Of a stretch of 64,000 bases of DNA, positions 42,271-55,171 are shown piece after piece. Within the stretch, counting starts at the first letter, position 1, and every line of letters starts with the position of its first letter. The notes under the pieces are model-generated. The model saw nothing but the letters and a program-made list of their open reading frames with translations. It was not told the DNA's origin and searched no databases. The stretch spans positions 1 through 64,000 of the forward strand of contig JAURVB010014627.1 of NCBI GenBank assembly GCA_033002965.1. The letters run 5' to 3'. A program made the position numbers and the translations under genes. The stretch comes from Piper betle (lineage: Eukaryota > Streptophyta > Magnoliopsida > Piperales > Piperaceae).

Positions 42271-44399
42271 GCAAATGAAGTTAAGAGCATTGAGGTTGTT
42301 ATGATGTAATGGCATTGGATCGACTTCACCAACTATCTTGCTTACCATTGTCTAGACCTAACACCCTTGGGTCAAATGTGTATTGCAAGATAGCATCATC
42401 AGGTAACATTAACGACAACCTTTAGATGAATGTACATGGACAAAGTCAAAAAACATGACAGCATGATTTTCAGATGGGATGATGACAGTAGTCAGATTGC
42501 TCACTCACCATGATAATGAATCCATATGCCCACAACCAGGGTACACAGTGAAGATGATCAGACATGCAGTTTAACTCATTTATTGGTTGGCTCAGCTAGT
42601 GAGAGGAGTTTGACTCACGTTAAAGTCTTTGGCTTAGATGGTGGGTTCAGTGAGGGAATGTCATGGAGGGAGATAACGATTTCCTTGTACTTCACCAACA
42701 TGATTTGGCCGTTACCTTAAGCCGTAGGATTTAGCCCTTGCCTCTAGTATAGGAGGTACCTTTGCGGTATTGTTTAGGGTTTCCAGTGCAGTTAGCCGAT
42801 TGCTAACCAATTTTACAGTGGCGACTTCACCCTAGTGTAGGAGTGACGTAGACAGGGACTTCTGTCAGACTAATCCACGCTGACCAGATAGAGAGACATC
42901 AGTGTATGCTCATCTTGATTAATACCCTTGCTTGAGAGTCTACCATAACAGTTGTAGTCATGTGAGTCAAGATTAGTACTACAAATTGGTATGGGACAGC
43001 AGGTCATACACCACTGAAGAGCAGACGAGACATGTTTTAAACCTCACTATGAGTTCCTGTAGACTCGAGGGGAGTTAGTGGTTCTTTGGGTCGTTAGAAC
43101 CCTACTCGTTTAAAAGTACATGACTAGTACGGTATCAAGAAACACATCCTACTTTTAGCTGATTGAACTGGAACCAATTTTGAGACTCATCATTAATTGA
43201 TTATTCCACAGACTGATCACTTGTGATATAGTAAATTGTGGTGATCTTAGAGACAAGTCTAAAAATCGACCGATATTTTTGCCAACTAGTACTCTACACA
43301 GGGATTTCATCTCCTTTGTCACTTGCATGATACTTTGACCTTACCATATATCAGAGTAACATACCTATGTAGTAAGTTTTCCTTAGCCTAGTGGATTTTT
43401 CTACTTTACTTGATGTCAAATCCCACATGTGAGGATGAGATATCACCTATTGAGAGTTCTTGAGCAATGTAATCAAATTTTTCACAAGATTCAATCTCCT
43501 TTCCTATAATCCAGAGATGTCAGACAGAGTAGAGTTTTCACTCAAGGATTTCTACTCACCCCTCTAGATATATCAGTTCTACTATCAGTTAAACATCTGG
43601 ATGATTAAGATGAGCAGACATCAACCAAAGTACATGCCACAGATCAGACGTAGACTTCACAGTTCTGTACAAAGTATATTTTCATATTCCTTGAGACACA
43701 TTGTTCATGTACATGTGTTCTTGTTGATATTCCATCACAGAAAGCTCCCTTCAGCAGTATTTAGTGGTTGTATAGATAACCACCCGGGCCATAGTATGTA
43801 GTAGAATCCTAACAACTATCCTTGTTCTCTTTTAGAATAGAGTGGGATACTTAACTTGGGACCGAGTCAACTAAGACCCGATGAGCAGTCCAATCCTTAT
43901 ACAGGGACACTTGAGAGTTGGATTTAGATGGGCGGCTGTGAGCCGTGTAGTTCATTAGCCTTTACACTCGTACCTAGTACTGATATCCACTACATAGTAA
44001 GTGATTCATTGCACACCTTAGGATGGTTGTAGGACCTAGAGGAGAGTGTCCTAAGAGTAGTTGACCTTTCACATTGTTGTGGATCAGAGAGACATGGGTG
44101 GGTAGATATATACAGGTATGTCGTGCCCTAGACATAGTTTTCTTAGACGCAACTCAGATTAGCACCTTGTAGTACTCTAGAGTATCTGCTTGACCAACCC
44201 AGTAGGCCCTTACGGGTAAACCTAGACTTTCTGCCAAGTTAGTAGTAGTGATCAGAACTAGAGAGAATGATGCCGTTGATGTCAGAACAGGCACATATAG
44301 TTTAGAATTGGGAAGGTTGAATATTGACAGCATAACTAGCAAAACTCGCCATGTCGGCGCAACTATAATTAGTGAGGATGGACATCACTGTTGAAGCAA

Positions 44400-45710
44400 T
44401 AGAGTCTCATAGTGTGATGTGATTAGTGTTGTATGTCTCATATGACCTCGTTTGGAGCTTCTACCATGCCCGTTTAAGAATTGCCCATGATTTATCACTT
44501 TGTTCTATGTGATTTGATTTATAATTTGCAGGATGGGTTAACTGGTGTTTTATCGGATCCCACTTAACACAAGGAATTTAGTCGAATAGTTTTTCGGATT
44601 AATAACCTTTAAGAATGAGATCCATTGAGTCTAATTTTAAAAACAAAATCTACCTCAAGTTGCCTTCGGGCCTATTTTATAAATTTATTTTTAGGCTTAT
44701 ATATAATTTTATTGACTTTTTGGTGTATGAGAGATGCTGAAACCAACTCACACATACCATGAGTGGGTCTACGTACTAGTCACAACGGGCTTTGGATTAG
44801 TGAGAAGGTTGTTCCATTCCCAAGGGATCCTGACAACTCCACGTTTTGAGTTTCTTATACTTAGAGAAATGAGGAGGTTTACGAGTACTGTTTAGTACAA
44901 CGCATGTTCGAACATGTGGTTCAAAGGGGTACTGAAAGTGACTATATGAGAGTACTCGGCATTCATGCTTAGGGCTAAGAAATATATGGAGGACAAGTGA
45001 GGGCTTAGGATATGTTGGTAGCCTTGAGGGATTAGAAAAATGAGAAAATACCAAAAGAGATATCAGTAGAACCAATCAGTTTAAAATGCTATCGGGTCTG
45101 CAATCAAGTGCCTCTCAGTAGATTTCCTTTAGAGAGTTCAATAAATGATATACAAATATTTTTCTTCACATGAAAGTTAGCTCTCATGACCAGTTTGAAA
45201 TAGTTATATTTTGGACCAGTAACACTCGTTATTGATGTGTTTTTATTATATTTATAGGTGAGGATCTGGAAATGGTGCCAGCCTGGACAAAGGAAGAATG
45301 ATGTCTCTTGCACACACATGTCAAACGATAAAATGTTTAATATTTCTAATTATGATATTGTGATAGTGAAACTGATGTGATGGAATGCTATATGTATTGT
45401 TAAAAGAAGTGATATCAATGACATGATGTGAATTTTATTTAAGAAATATATTCATGTTGATTATATTGAGCAAGAGGGCAAAGACCCAGTTTTAAAATCT
45501 AAATACGAATGAGTATGAACAAATGGGCCAAAACCTAGGTTTGAGAGAATTATATAGTTCCTTACATCTCATGCATCTATAACGATATTTATCATCTATT
45601 TTTAGACCGAAAGTAAATCCATTTGGATTAGGTTTGGGTTAATTGACTTGATCGGGTAATTTGAAACATTCTGTTTTGGTTCAAAAGTGAGCCGGCTTTG
45701 GAGTGTTACA
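44400..45710 (+). repeat. 3' LTR (5'-truncated or diverged) of the LARD-like element
   Basis: From GGAGCTTCTACCATGCCCGT (44453) onward it is collinear with the solo LTR from about 10120, including GGATGGGTTAACTGGTGTTT, GGTTGTTCCATTCCC and a TTTTGGACCAGTAACACTCG block, and ends GGAGTGTTACA at 45710. The first half of the LTR is missing or unrecognisable. Confidence 0.75.
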
Positions 45711-48359
45711 CCATACAACCTCTTCTTCAATTTACAAAGAGAGTAAAAAACTCTCACAAAAATATAAATGTTTTTCTTCTCATTCAATTAAGATCTATCT
45801 TTAAAGTCAATCGGAATTTATATCTACAATATTAGATATTATAGTCTATACTATGAAACTCAATACTGTGATTAAAAATAAAAGATTTAATCTATCAAAA
45901 TTCAACAAAAATAAAAATAAAAAATCAAATTATTATAATTTATCTTCTTAGTCAATCAAAATCTATATTTAAGATAAAGCCTTTCATACATGCTCTATAC
46001 TTTTATTTGAAGCAATTTAGTTTGCCTCGCTACTCAAAATTTGCATAAATAAATATATTAAAATAAATAATAAGGGTTTATATAAATTTTCAACTTAATC
46101 CTAAAAATTTCATTTTAATTTTCAACATGATTGTAATAAAAATTAATTTTAAAATTCACTAAACTAGTATAATTTTTGAAAATATAAAAAAAGGTTATAT
46201 TGATGTCAAAAATAAATAAAATTTGATCAAACCCTTATATACTCTCTACTTTTCGTATACATATAAAACTTATTATTTAGGATCCATTAAAAAATGGTTG
46301 AAATTAGATGTCTACCTTGTATAAGCTATATGAGGTATATCTTACATTAATTTTTCCTTTTAAGATATTAGATCATTAATTTATCTTATTATTCAGTGAG
46401 AGTTTATGTAGTAATAATGTCGTGCATATTGCGACATCTTACCTAATAATTGTAATGCCCCTTTTAAAAATTCTTTAAAAAACTATTGACATTTTTTTCT
46501 TTGTATTTCTCAAATAAATCACTTATGTTCATTAGAGACATCATTCTAAAAATAAACAAAAAAATCTTTTTTATAAAAGCTTAAGTCGCTCGTATATGTA
46601 ATAATTATAACGATTATCAGTCAATAAAGATGGCCCCAAAATCAATGTAACATCATTGTACCTTCACAGGTAGGACTTAAACAATGGTTTTGCTCCACCT
46701 TCATTGCCACACAAACCCTACCTTATTGAATCATAGTCACAATCTTTGTTTTAAAAAGAAAATTAGTCGCAAACAACCTCGATCGTTTCCTTGCATGACC
46801 ACATCAATCACCAAACCTATATTTCATTCTTGAGGAAAAAAATACTACAGTAATTAACATTTCTTGGTAAAAAGCTTAACTCAGGTTTATGTTATAATAA
46901 TGCTAGCCGCCAAGTTCAAGTCCGGTCAAGCTACCTAATTCATTCACATATTAAGAATTTTTTTGTGTTTTTGCCCTTTTTTTAGACAAACTAAGAGCAC
47001 TTTTTTGAGTTCAGTGATCGTAGCTGCTTTAGCAACTACGAACACTTGTTTAAATATTTGTTTGTCTTGCCTAGCTTGTCTCTTACATAGAGGAGATATT
47101 TTCAAGCTACGGAGTTACTGCTATGACATATGTATGTTGTCTCAATCCTACCACAGACTGTTTGTTGCAGAAATGGGCTTTTTTATAAATAGGGTTTAAC
47201 TTTTTTGATCCTGGTTACCTATGTATGCGACCCAAAATATTGCTCGATTTTCACCAAGTTCTCCTTGAACTATTTTCGCATGTGCCATTTTAGGTGCGCT
47301 ATTGAATTATATGTATCTCTAGTTGCAATATTGTGCAAGTATAATTTTTAAAGAAATTTTTTTATTGTAACATGCAAGAGAAACCATGAACGCAAAAAAA
47401 TTGATTGTTACATGTTAACCCTAACACTTGTAACGTGAATACACTGGTGTTAGGAAGATTTTTGGCAACACCCACAGCAGTGCATGAGCCCCTTGAGCCC
47501 TAGTGTATTATACAATATTTAGGAATGTAGAAAGAAACAATAGGAAAAAATTAGTATAAACATGTATTGATACCTTTTTGTCAGCTCATGTTAGTATAAA
47601 CTTTTAGATTACAAAGATGGTTAAAATGATGAGGGTGATTAAAAAAAGTTTTTGTGATTTGACCAGATATGATATTTTTATAGCAACCTAAATTATTGCT
47701 AATAAATTTGCAAAAGAATTTATCCATTAAAACTATTATGGTTATCAATTTAATTCATAATAACTAAAACCTAATTTTTATCAGATAGACTTCAAAATGT
47801 AAATTTTATTAGATATGAGTGTATAGTAGGTGTTGGTTGTTTTTTTTAAAGGTAATTTTTAAGTCACATATACTTTACCCGCTCAGTATTGTTCTGATTC
47901 AACGAAGGAAGGAGGAATGAATGCTCCTAATAACTACAATTGAACCTGAGACATCTCAGAAATAGAAAAAGTTCGAAACTAATAAGTTAGCCCGGGGATA
48001 AAGGGCATGCAAGTAACATAACTACAACCTACATCTATACTTCATGAATATATTTAATATATTTGTGAACTAGTCAAAGTTCGACTTGGAACTCAAATTA
48101 GCTTTGTAAGCTGGATTGAAACTCGTGCCCAAACATGTGGCGTTTTAAGCCAAATAAAATTTGCCCTCACTCCCCATCGTATACAAATGGAACGAGTAAG
48201 GTGTACGTAGAAAATGTTCCAATTGATGATTTTAGGCACGTTGGCGAAAATTACCTAATCCACTCACTTTCTTCTACCAGCTTTTGCACCATTCGCAACA
48301 CCAGGATACACTGCTTACCCCACCAGACCTCCTCCCTCTCTTCCAACTAACCAAGCGAG
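45711..48359. other. AT-rich intergenic, no gene recognised
   Basis: Open frames here are short and without motifs. 48135-48359 is moderately less AT-rich and lies just upstream of the dirigent remnant, so it may include its former promoter. Confidence 0.5.
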
Positions 48360-48930
48360 ATGAGGTAGACCCTCTACCTTGCACTCCTCCTCCTCATCTC
48401 CGCCGCCTTTGCTTCCGATCCTTCGCCCAAGAGCTTCCCTCCGGTGACGACTGGCGTGTCCGAGGCACTAGGAAACGAGAAGGTAACCAACCTGCATTTC
48501 TACTTCCACGACATATTGAGCGGCAATGCTACCGTCCGGATCGCCCAGGCAGCGACGACCAACCAGTCATCTACCCTCTTCGGCCTGGTGATGATGATCG
48601 ACGACAAATTCACCGTCGGACGGAGCTCAATTCGACCGAGATTGGTCGGGGCCGTACGGCTCGGCCTCGCAGGGTGAGCTGGGAAGTACAACGGCAGCTC
48701 TATCAGCATTCTCGGCCGGAACCAAGCTATGAGCCCTGTGAGAAAGAATCCGATTGTTGGAGGTTCTGGGTTGTTCTGGATGGCCATTGTGTTGCCTTGG
48801 CCAGGAACTACATGTTCAACGCCACCACTGGCGATGGTACTGTTGAGTACAATGTGACTATCGTCCATTACGAGGTCACCGATGATTCTAGGTTCGAGAT
48901 CAACAATTCTCAGGTTTCTGCTGCCTTTCA
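48360..48930 (+). pseudogene. Dirigent-like protein pseudogene
   Basis: ATG at 48360-48362 is followed two codons later by TAG, then in the same frame by a signal-peptide-like stretch (YLALLLLISAAFAS) and a dirigent domain: KVTNLHFYFHDILSGNATV, RIAQAATTNQSSTLFGLVMM. About 20-25 residues of the central conserved part are deleted at 48650-48675, with a TGA at 48675-48677. [20 protein letters not shown] then follows in the same frame. A frameshift near 48770 leads to [18 protein letters not shown] and VTDDSRFEIN. Intact dirigent proteins are secreted, about 180-190 aa, and guide stereoselective phenol coupling (lignans). This copy is non-functional. Confidence 0.88.
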
Positions 48931-49554
48931 ATCCTTGCCTCTGTTTTGCTGTTCCTGGTTTGGCCTGCTTGTTGGGCTCTGCCGTGAGAGTGAATGGTTT
49001 CGACCTTCTTTTTGAATAAATCGGTTTTATGCATTATACTAATTTGTGATGCCTTTTTTTGTAAATACATATATGTCTACATGTTGTTATCTACTCTTGT
49101 GGTGTGATATATATATATATAAACTAAAAAAGGGTAATTAATAGTGCCTCATTAAAAGTAAGAGTTTTGACAAATCAAAATAAAACTAAACTAAATAATA
49201 ATAAAAAATTAAATTATTATGATATATTTTCTCATTCAATTAAGATTTATCTTTAAGGTCAGAATTAATTAAAATTTATATCTAATATATTAGATTATTA
49301 TAATTTATCTTATTATTCAAGAAAGGCTTATCTATAAAATTAAAATTAAAGTTTATGTGTAAAATAAGTGGCGTATGACACTCCATCTTGCCTAGTATTT
49401 ATAGAAAGAGAATTTAATTTTGACATTTAATTAAAAGTAGTAAATTTTACTAATCAAATACATTAGTATATATTCTATCTCACTATTCAACGAGAGTTTA
49501 TCTATAAAGTTAAAATTTATCTATACTATAAGTTACATGTAGCATGACATCTTG
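48931..49554. other. AT-rich intergenic, nothing recognised
   Basis: No motif or repeat beyond short AT tracts. Confidence 0.5.
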
Positions 49555-52500
49555 TGTAACTCCCCAATTTGGCTCGAAGGACGGACTAAATTATGATATT
49601 ATAACTTAGAAAACTATTCGTTAGACTATTGCATACAATCTTTAAGGAAGCAAATCTCAACCCTCCAAAACGCGTAAAATGACAATTTAGTGACTTCTAA
49701 TATAATGCGTATAGAATTATACTACTTAGATTATATCTTACACCTAGGGCTTCTGAATGAACACTTTGAGTCACAAGAAAGACAAAATCCTCCTTTGCGA
49801 CTAAGAGGGTGTCTTTATAAATGTTATGATTGCTCTAAGTTACATAAAAACAACACCCCAATATAACTAATAGGTTGAATTCTTGAAAGATGTTGTGACA
49901 TAATCTGATTCTTATACATAACTTTAGTTTTCATGATTGAATTAGGTAACTTGATTACTTAATGCAGATGAGTGCGATAAGATAAACATCGGGTCATGGT
50001 TACGTATTCCACATACCCGAAAAGGATGAAGTTACAATGAGGTATAATCAAATGTCAGACATCATACCCTAATACCTAGTCTTTATATTGGTTCTTTACG
50101 CTGTATCAACCGTATTCTCCTCCTATCCATGTTTCTCTGTATATGTACACAATTGCAACCAAATACATTTCGAGTACCTAAGTTTTCTCTTTTCATTTTT
50201 CATGACTTTGAGGCTTATACTCCCTATAGATGATGGTTATTCTTTGCCCCCAAAATTTATCAGCTCCACATTGATAATAATAATAAAAAAATAAAATAAG
50301 GTATTAAACACACGTACACTTCATAAGCAGGTTTAAGGCTCATGCCCACAAAGTAATGTCATCCAGATACGGTTCAAATACATAAACACATAACAGCATA
50401 GTCCCCTCCACCACCATTAAGTTGCTGATCCTCGCATCTGCCACGAGACCCTACCTAGATAGATATAAGGAAAAACATCAACAAGTTTAATTACTAGTCT
50501 GAAATAATTACCATTATAAGCAAGACAATCAAATGGATATCCTATTACCCACGAGAAATTTAAAAACTTCAAAAGTCTCACAAGATTGTAAGAAAGAATA
50601 ACTTAATTAAAAAGGCTGATGTACATGCACTGCAAAAATCATATTTATACAAGAAGCTTACTTCCTCACATCCTTTATATAACGCCCGTCATGGTACCCA
50701 AGTGGCAAATGAACTATTTCGTTAGTGTCATAAATTATGGAAATATATTATATTATGCAAAACCCTTGTATATTGCACTATTTTTGGGTTTTAAAAAGTA
50801 CTAATACAATTTATACTTTCCATACAGGTTGCTCCCATGTTGTAAAACAAAAATCCTCATATACTTAGATATATCAGGTATAGGTTGAGACTTGTATAAT
50901 AATTTTCTGGAGCTTAACGTTCAAAAACCATTAAAAGATCTTAGTCATGAAGCTTTATCAAACTTATGAAAAGTACAACTAAATGGCTGTGGGCAATCAA
51001 ATAGATAAAACGCCGCTGATGTTGTCTAACGTCTAAAATTTGATTAAACTCAACACACAAAGAGGCAAACATAGAAGAATCAAAGAGAGTCTTATGGACC
51101 TGGATGAGTGTCCTATATCAATGAGCTCACCTCGTGTATCCTAGCACAAAATGAAACTAGAATAAGACTTGGATCACATCGACATGCACAACGATGCAAG
51201 ACCTAAACACATGTAAATCGCATAAGACAATTAGTTAACTTAACCATTTACTTAATTGAGTGTTAAACCTCATCGTGTAACTTAATCAGGGTTTAAGGTT
51301 ACAAATACTCTTAGTTGGAAAAGTCTAAACTTACGGTTTAATCAAATACACTTAACTAGATGATTTTTCAAATGGGCCAAATAATATCTAAATGGGCTGA
51401 AATTTGGACCAGTGTACCCTGACACTCTAGGCTTTTGGGACAAAAATTACCATGTACTTGTTCATATGCCAACATGGTAACCAAGGCCCACAATGTTCAG
51501 GCTAAAGTGCTTGGCACAGTGTTCCTAAGTTGCACACTAAAATTCCTAAATTCCGTTGGTGGGCTTGGAGATTCCAAATGAGCTTGGTTCAATGGTTAAT
51601 GTTACCCAACATCGTGGACTTGAATCCTATAAGAATTAAAGCCCAAATTTGAAGGATTAGGGCTTAAGTAGGCTAAGGAAGGGAAGACATTGGCTAGGTC
51701 ATTTCTTGAGCTGGCTGGACCTGTTGGGCTTGGAAAAATCATAATGCAAGTTCTACTTAGACAAAAGCTCACAAATTTTAGGTTGAGTTTTTGGGAAAAT
51801 CCTAATTTAAGGGTGGAATTTCATAAAATTTCATTACTATTAAGCTAGGTTTTAGAATTTTCCATCCAGAGCTAAAGAACTAGGGTTTCACCTTGCGCTC
51901 ATGCAAACTCCAGAAAACCGGATTAACAAACCATTTAAATAATTTTAATTGCTACCAAACTTATAAAATCCTTATTTAATTTTTACAAATTTTATTATAA
52001 TCTTTTGATAGGCTCACTATGTAGAACAATCTCATATCATGACGTTGCACATCAATAGCATAGCAAACACACCAAACAATTTGGGGTATTGTTCATGCCT
52101 TTAAGGAGGTTGGCTTAGAGTGATATTTTTAAAGCAGTCAGCCAATATGCAGAGATACGAATGTGCAAAATATTGACATCAAACACATCATACATTAGGG
52201 TCTAAAAATTTGGGAAATGGGTGGTTAGGTCACAGTGGCTATGAAAGATGTCATCTTTTGCCAAGTTTGATTCCCCTACATAATCGTACTTGCCATAAAA
52301 GACAAAATTATATGAATGAAACTCATAAATTTGTCATACATGAACACAAAAAGACCAATAATATGCAAAAATACCATATACACAATGAGATATACATTTT
52401 ACACTAAAATAGTGCAGGTCAAAGGTAACATATCATTAAAAAGGCATAACTATTTTTATAAACATGATAATGATATGATTTTAAAGCCTACTAACTCCTA

Positions 52501-52860
52501 ATACAAATATCTACATGGAAAAAATGCATAAACATTACACCCAAGCAAGCACGTATAGGGTCAGAAAGCACAAAACATAGAAACAAGGTAAAAAGAAGGG
52601 ATCTATACCTCAACCGGTTCCTAGAGAAGGTCTTTTGAGAAATCTAACCCCAAGACCTACCACTCTCGGGTCTTGGCCAAGCTTGGAGAGGCTATAAAAG
52701 GTGGGGAAGGCTGGAGTAGGAGAGGACAGGCCAAACACCAAGGGAAGGATCAAAGCAAAGGTGGGGGAAAAGGGTAGAAAATGAGGTGGAATGTGGGTTT
52801 TTATAGAAATGGTAGCAAAGGTGGGTAGAAATGACTATTCTTCAAGTCAAGTAATAAAAG
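49555..52860 (-). mobile_element. Possible old solo LTR or LTR fragment
   Basis: The left edge reads TGTAACTCCCCAATTTGG, like the complement of a plant LTR 3' end. Far to the right the minus strand has TTTCTATAAAAACCC near 52800, then a C-rich leader-like tract, as in a plant LTR promoter. Between them there is no coding sequence. I could not find a matching terminus or TSD, so the call rests on general resemblance only. Confidence 0.3.
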
Positions 52861-53041
52861 TTGTTAAAATATATAACTTTTTTAAATTTAATCAAATCAA
52901 TATTATAAAATAGTGTAAAAATATATTTATCAAATTTTAAAACTAGGCTCTTAATATCAATTCCATCCCTATAATGCTAGACACGTAGAGGATGGCACCA
53001 TGAAGATGTTCAAAGAATGTGAGCACCTTTGTCCTTTGGGC

Positions 53042-53043
<2 letters not shown>

Positions 53044-53119
<76 letters not shown>
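53044..53119. repeat. Compound (CT)n(TA)n microsatellite
   Basis: (CT)n from 53044 to 53080 runs directly into (TA)n to 53119. Confidence 0.95.
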
Positions 53120-53121
<2 letters not shown>

Positions 53122-53424
53122 CTCATACTAGACCACACACATGAAACCTATAATTGGGTAGAACGCAATAATTCCATCCAATAAGTATAAGAAACAAAAC
53201 GAATGAGCAATGGATTCCATTGCTAAACAACATTCAATGATATTCACACAGGCATTTAAGCAAACAATTATCAAACAATCAATAAATAGCCCAAGCTCCT
53301 ACGCATTACATAAAAGGTTATGGGACAGTCAAACACTAAGGAGATGGGGGAGCTATGGAGCATATATGAGGAGGAAAGACCGTGACAGGCGAGAGCTTGG
53401 CTTTGGAGTAAACGACGATGAGGG

Positions 53425-53948
53425 TGTTAATATGTGTAATTGTATTAATGATATGTAGCCCATTGTCACACTCGAAATACTAAAGAAATCTCGGAATATT
53501 AATAGAGGTGGCTGTTAGTTGTTCCACAGAGATTGAACGGTCTCAAAGCTTCTCTATAAATTGAGTTTCATTTGCCTCATTCTAAGGAGGCAAGACAAGC
53601 AGAAAAAGAGAAATATAGAGAGATATAGAGATAAAAAGAGGGAAAAATATTCACAAGTTTATCTTATACAGAGTATAGAGAGAGAGTGAAATCTTGTACT
53701 CTCAATAGCATAGGGTGTGTGAGTAATCTTCTTGTACATCTCTATATATATTTGATGACTGTAATCTTTGGTTGAAGTAGTGAATTGTTCGTTGTTGCCT
53801 GTGGTTTTTGACTCTCGATTGAAGGAGGATTTTCCACGTTAAATCTATGCTCTTTTGTGGTTTTGTTTTATCTTATTTCTCAGGTCTTATTTTCCCATTA
53901 CTTTTGTTCGTTGTGGTTGATCTCCAATTTTCGGGATTTTTCTCAACA
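53425..53948 (+). repeat. 5' LTR of the copia element
   Basis: TGTTAATATG..CTCAACA, with a TATAAA at 53555-53560 and a GA-rich tract (53590-53690). Confidence 0.92.
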
Positions 53949-53950
53949 AT

Positions 53951-53962
53951 TGGCGCTGTTTG
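53951..53962 (+). other. Primer-binding site, probably not iMet
   Basis: TGGCGCTGTTTG follows the 5' LTR by two bases. It resembles the TGGCGCCGTC complement of tRNA-Asp more than the usual iMet site, with two C-to-T differences. The assignment is inference. Confidence 0.5.
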
Positions 53963-54010
53963 TGGGAAACTTAGGTCTCATTTAATTGGATCTTGATTTG
54001 AGTGCGAGCC

Positions 54011-54787
54011 ATGGCGGACAAGTCCAAGACTGGGAAAATTAAGAAATTTGATGGAACAAATTATCAATGGTGGAGGATGCAGATTGAGGAACATCTATAC
54101 GAGAAGCAACTACATCAACCACTTGTAGGTACTAAGCCAGAAGCGATGTCAACCGAGGAGTGGGCCTTATTGGATAGGCGAGCCTTAGCCATCGTCCGTT
54201 TGTGTTTAACACAGTCGGTGGCATTTAATGTCTCCAAACAGACGACCGTCAAAGGGTTGATGGAGGTATTAGCTGGTGTTTATGAGAAGTCATCAGCCTC
54301 TAACAGGTTATTTTTGTTGAAGAAGATTGTCTCTTTAAAGATGCCCGATGGTAAATCTATTACTAATCATTTGAATGATTTCAATAAAACTTGGGCACAA
54401 CTTGAATTCGTGGAGTTGACTTTTAGTGAAGATATTAAATCTTTAATGTTCATGTTTTCTTTGCCGGAGAGTTGCGATACGGTAATTACATCTATAAGTA
54501 ATGCATCAAAAGAAAAACTAAAGTTTGATGAAGTGCTAGGTGCAATCTTGAATCAGGAGATGATGAAGAGAAGCATGGTAGATAGCACACTGTCCATATC
54601 GGGTATAGCTTTGTCGGTGGACAAAAGCAAGGGCAAAGAAAGAGGAAGAAGTTAAAGTAGAGGTCATAAGAACCGAGGGCGCTCTAAATCCAAGGGAAAA
54701 TTCAAGGGTAAGCCTACTTGTTGGTTTTGTGACAAGGAAGGACATTTAAAGAAGGATTGTCCCGAGCGAGTCAAGAATGTAGCTAAT
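54011..54787 (+). pseudogene. Copia gag with zinc knuckle
   Basis: Starts at ATG 54011 (MADKSKTGKIKKFDGTNYQW). The UBN2/gag region includes VYEKSSASNRLFLLKKIVSL and FSLPESCDTVITSI. A TAA at 54653-54655 interrupts, and the same frame continues through a basic stretch (GHKNRGRSKSKGKFKGK) to the knuckle CWFCDKEGHLKKDC. The stop is therefore a mutation within the gag-pol frame. Confidence 0.9.
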
Positions 54788-55171
54788 GTTGTTGATGGTC
54801 ATGAAGAGAAATTTTGCTTATTTGCTCATGTTGATTACAACATATATACATGGTATATTGATTCAGGTGCTTCATTTCATTGTACTTCTCACACAGAATG
54901 GTTTTGTGATTTTGTCAAGAGTGATTGTGGATATGTAACAATTAGCAATGGTTAGAAGTGCAGAATTGAAGGTGTTGATGGTCATGAAGAGAAATTTTGC
55001 TTATTTGCTCATGTTGATTACAACATATATACATGGTATATTGATTCAGGTGCTTCATTTCATTGTACTTCTCACAAAGAATGGTTTTGTGATTTTGTCA
55101 AGAGTGATTGTGGATATGTAACAATTAGCAATGGTCAGAAGTGCAGAATTGAAGGTAAAGGAGTAATTCAT
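54788..55171 (+). pseudogene. Copia protease with duplicated active-site segment
   Basis: A 183-bp segment is present twice in tandem (54791-54973 and 54974-55156), keeping frame. Each copy encodes a complete protease active site within YIDSGASFHCTSH. The two differ at two bases. One difference makes a TAG at 54953-54955 in the first copy where the second has CAG. The family normally has one such segment. Confidence 0.92.

Larger units (their letters stand above)
35985..45710 (+). mobile_element. Degraded non-coding LTR element of the solo-LTR family, with a nested insertion
   Basis: 35985-36372 and 40525-41113 together match the 3' part of the solo LTR at 8582-11564 (compare 10545-11564). 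They are separated only by the gag-only element 36373-40524. Right after comes TGGTATCAGAG (41119-41129), a tRNA-iMet primer site, then about 3.3 kb of internal DNA without recognisable gag or pol, then a 3' LTR (about 44400-45710) ending GGAGTGTTACA. This is the layout of a large non-autonomous derivative (LARD-like). The 5' end is truncated, so there is no TSD to check. Confidence 0.65.

Noticed and set aside
46963..47199. 78-codon Cys/Leu-rich plus-strand frame
   Set aside because: Isolated in AT-rich DNA with no known motif or gene context.
48500..48931. 143-codon minus-strand frame
   Set aside because: Antisense shadow of the dirigent pseudogene.
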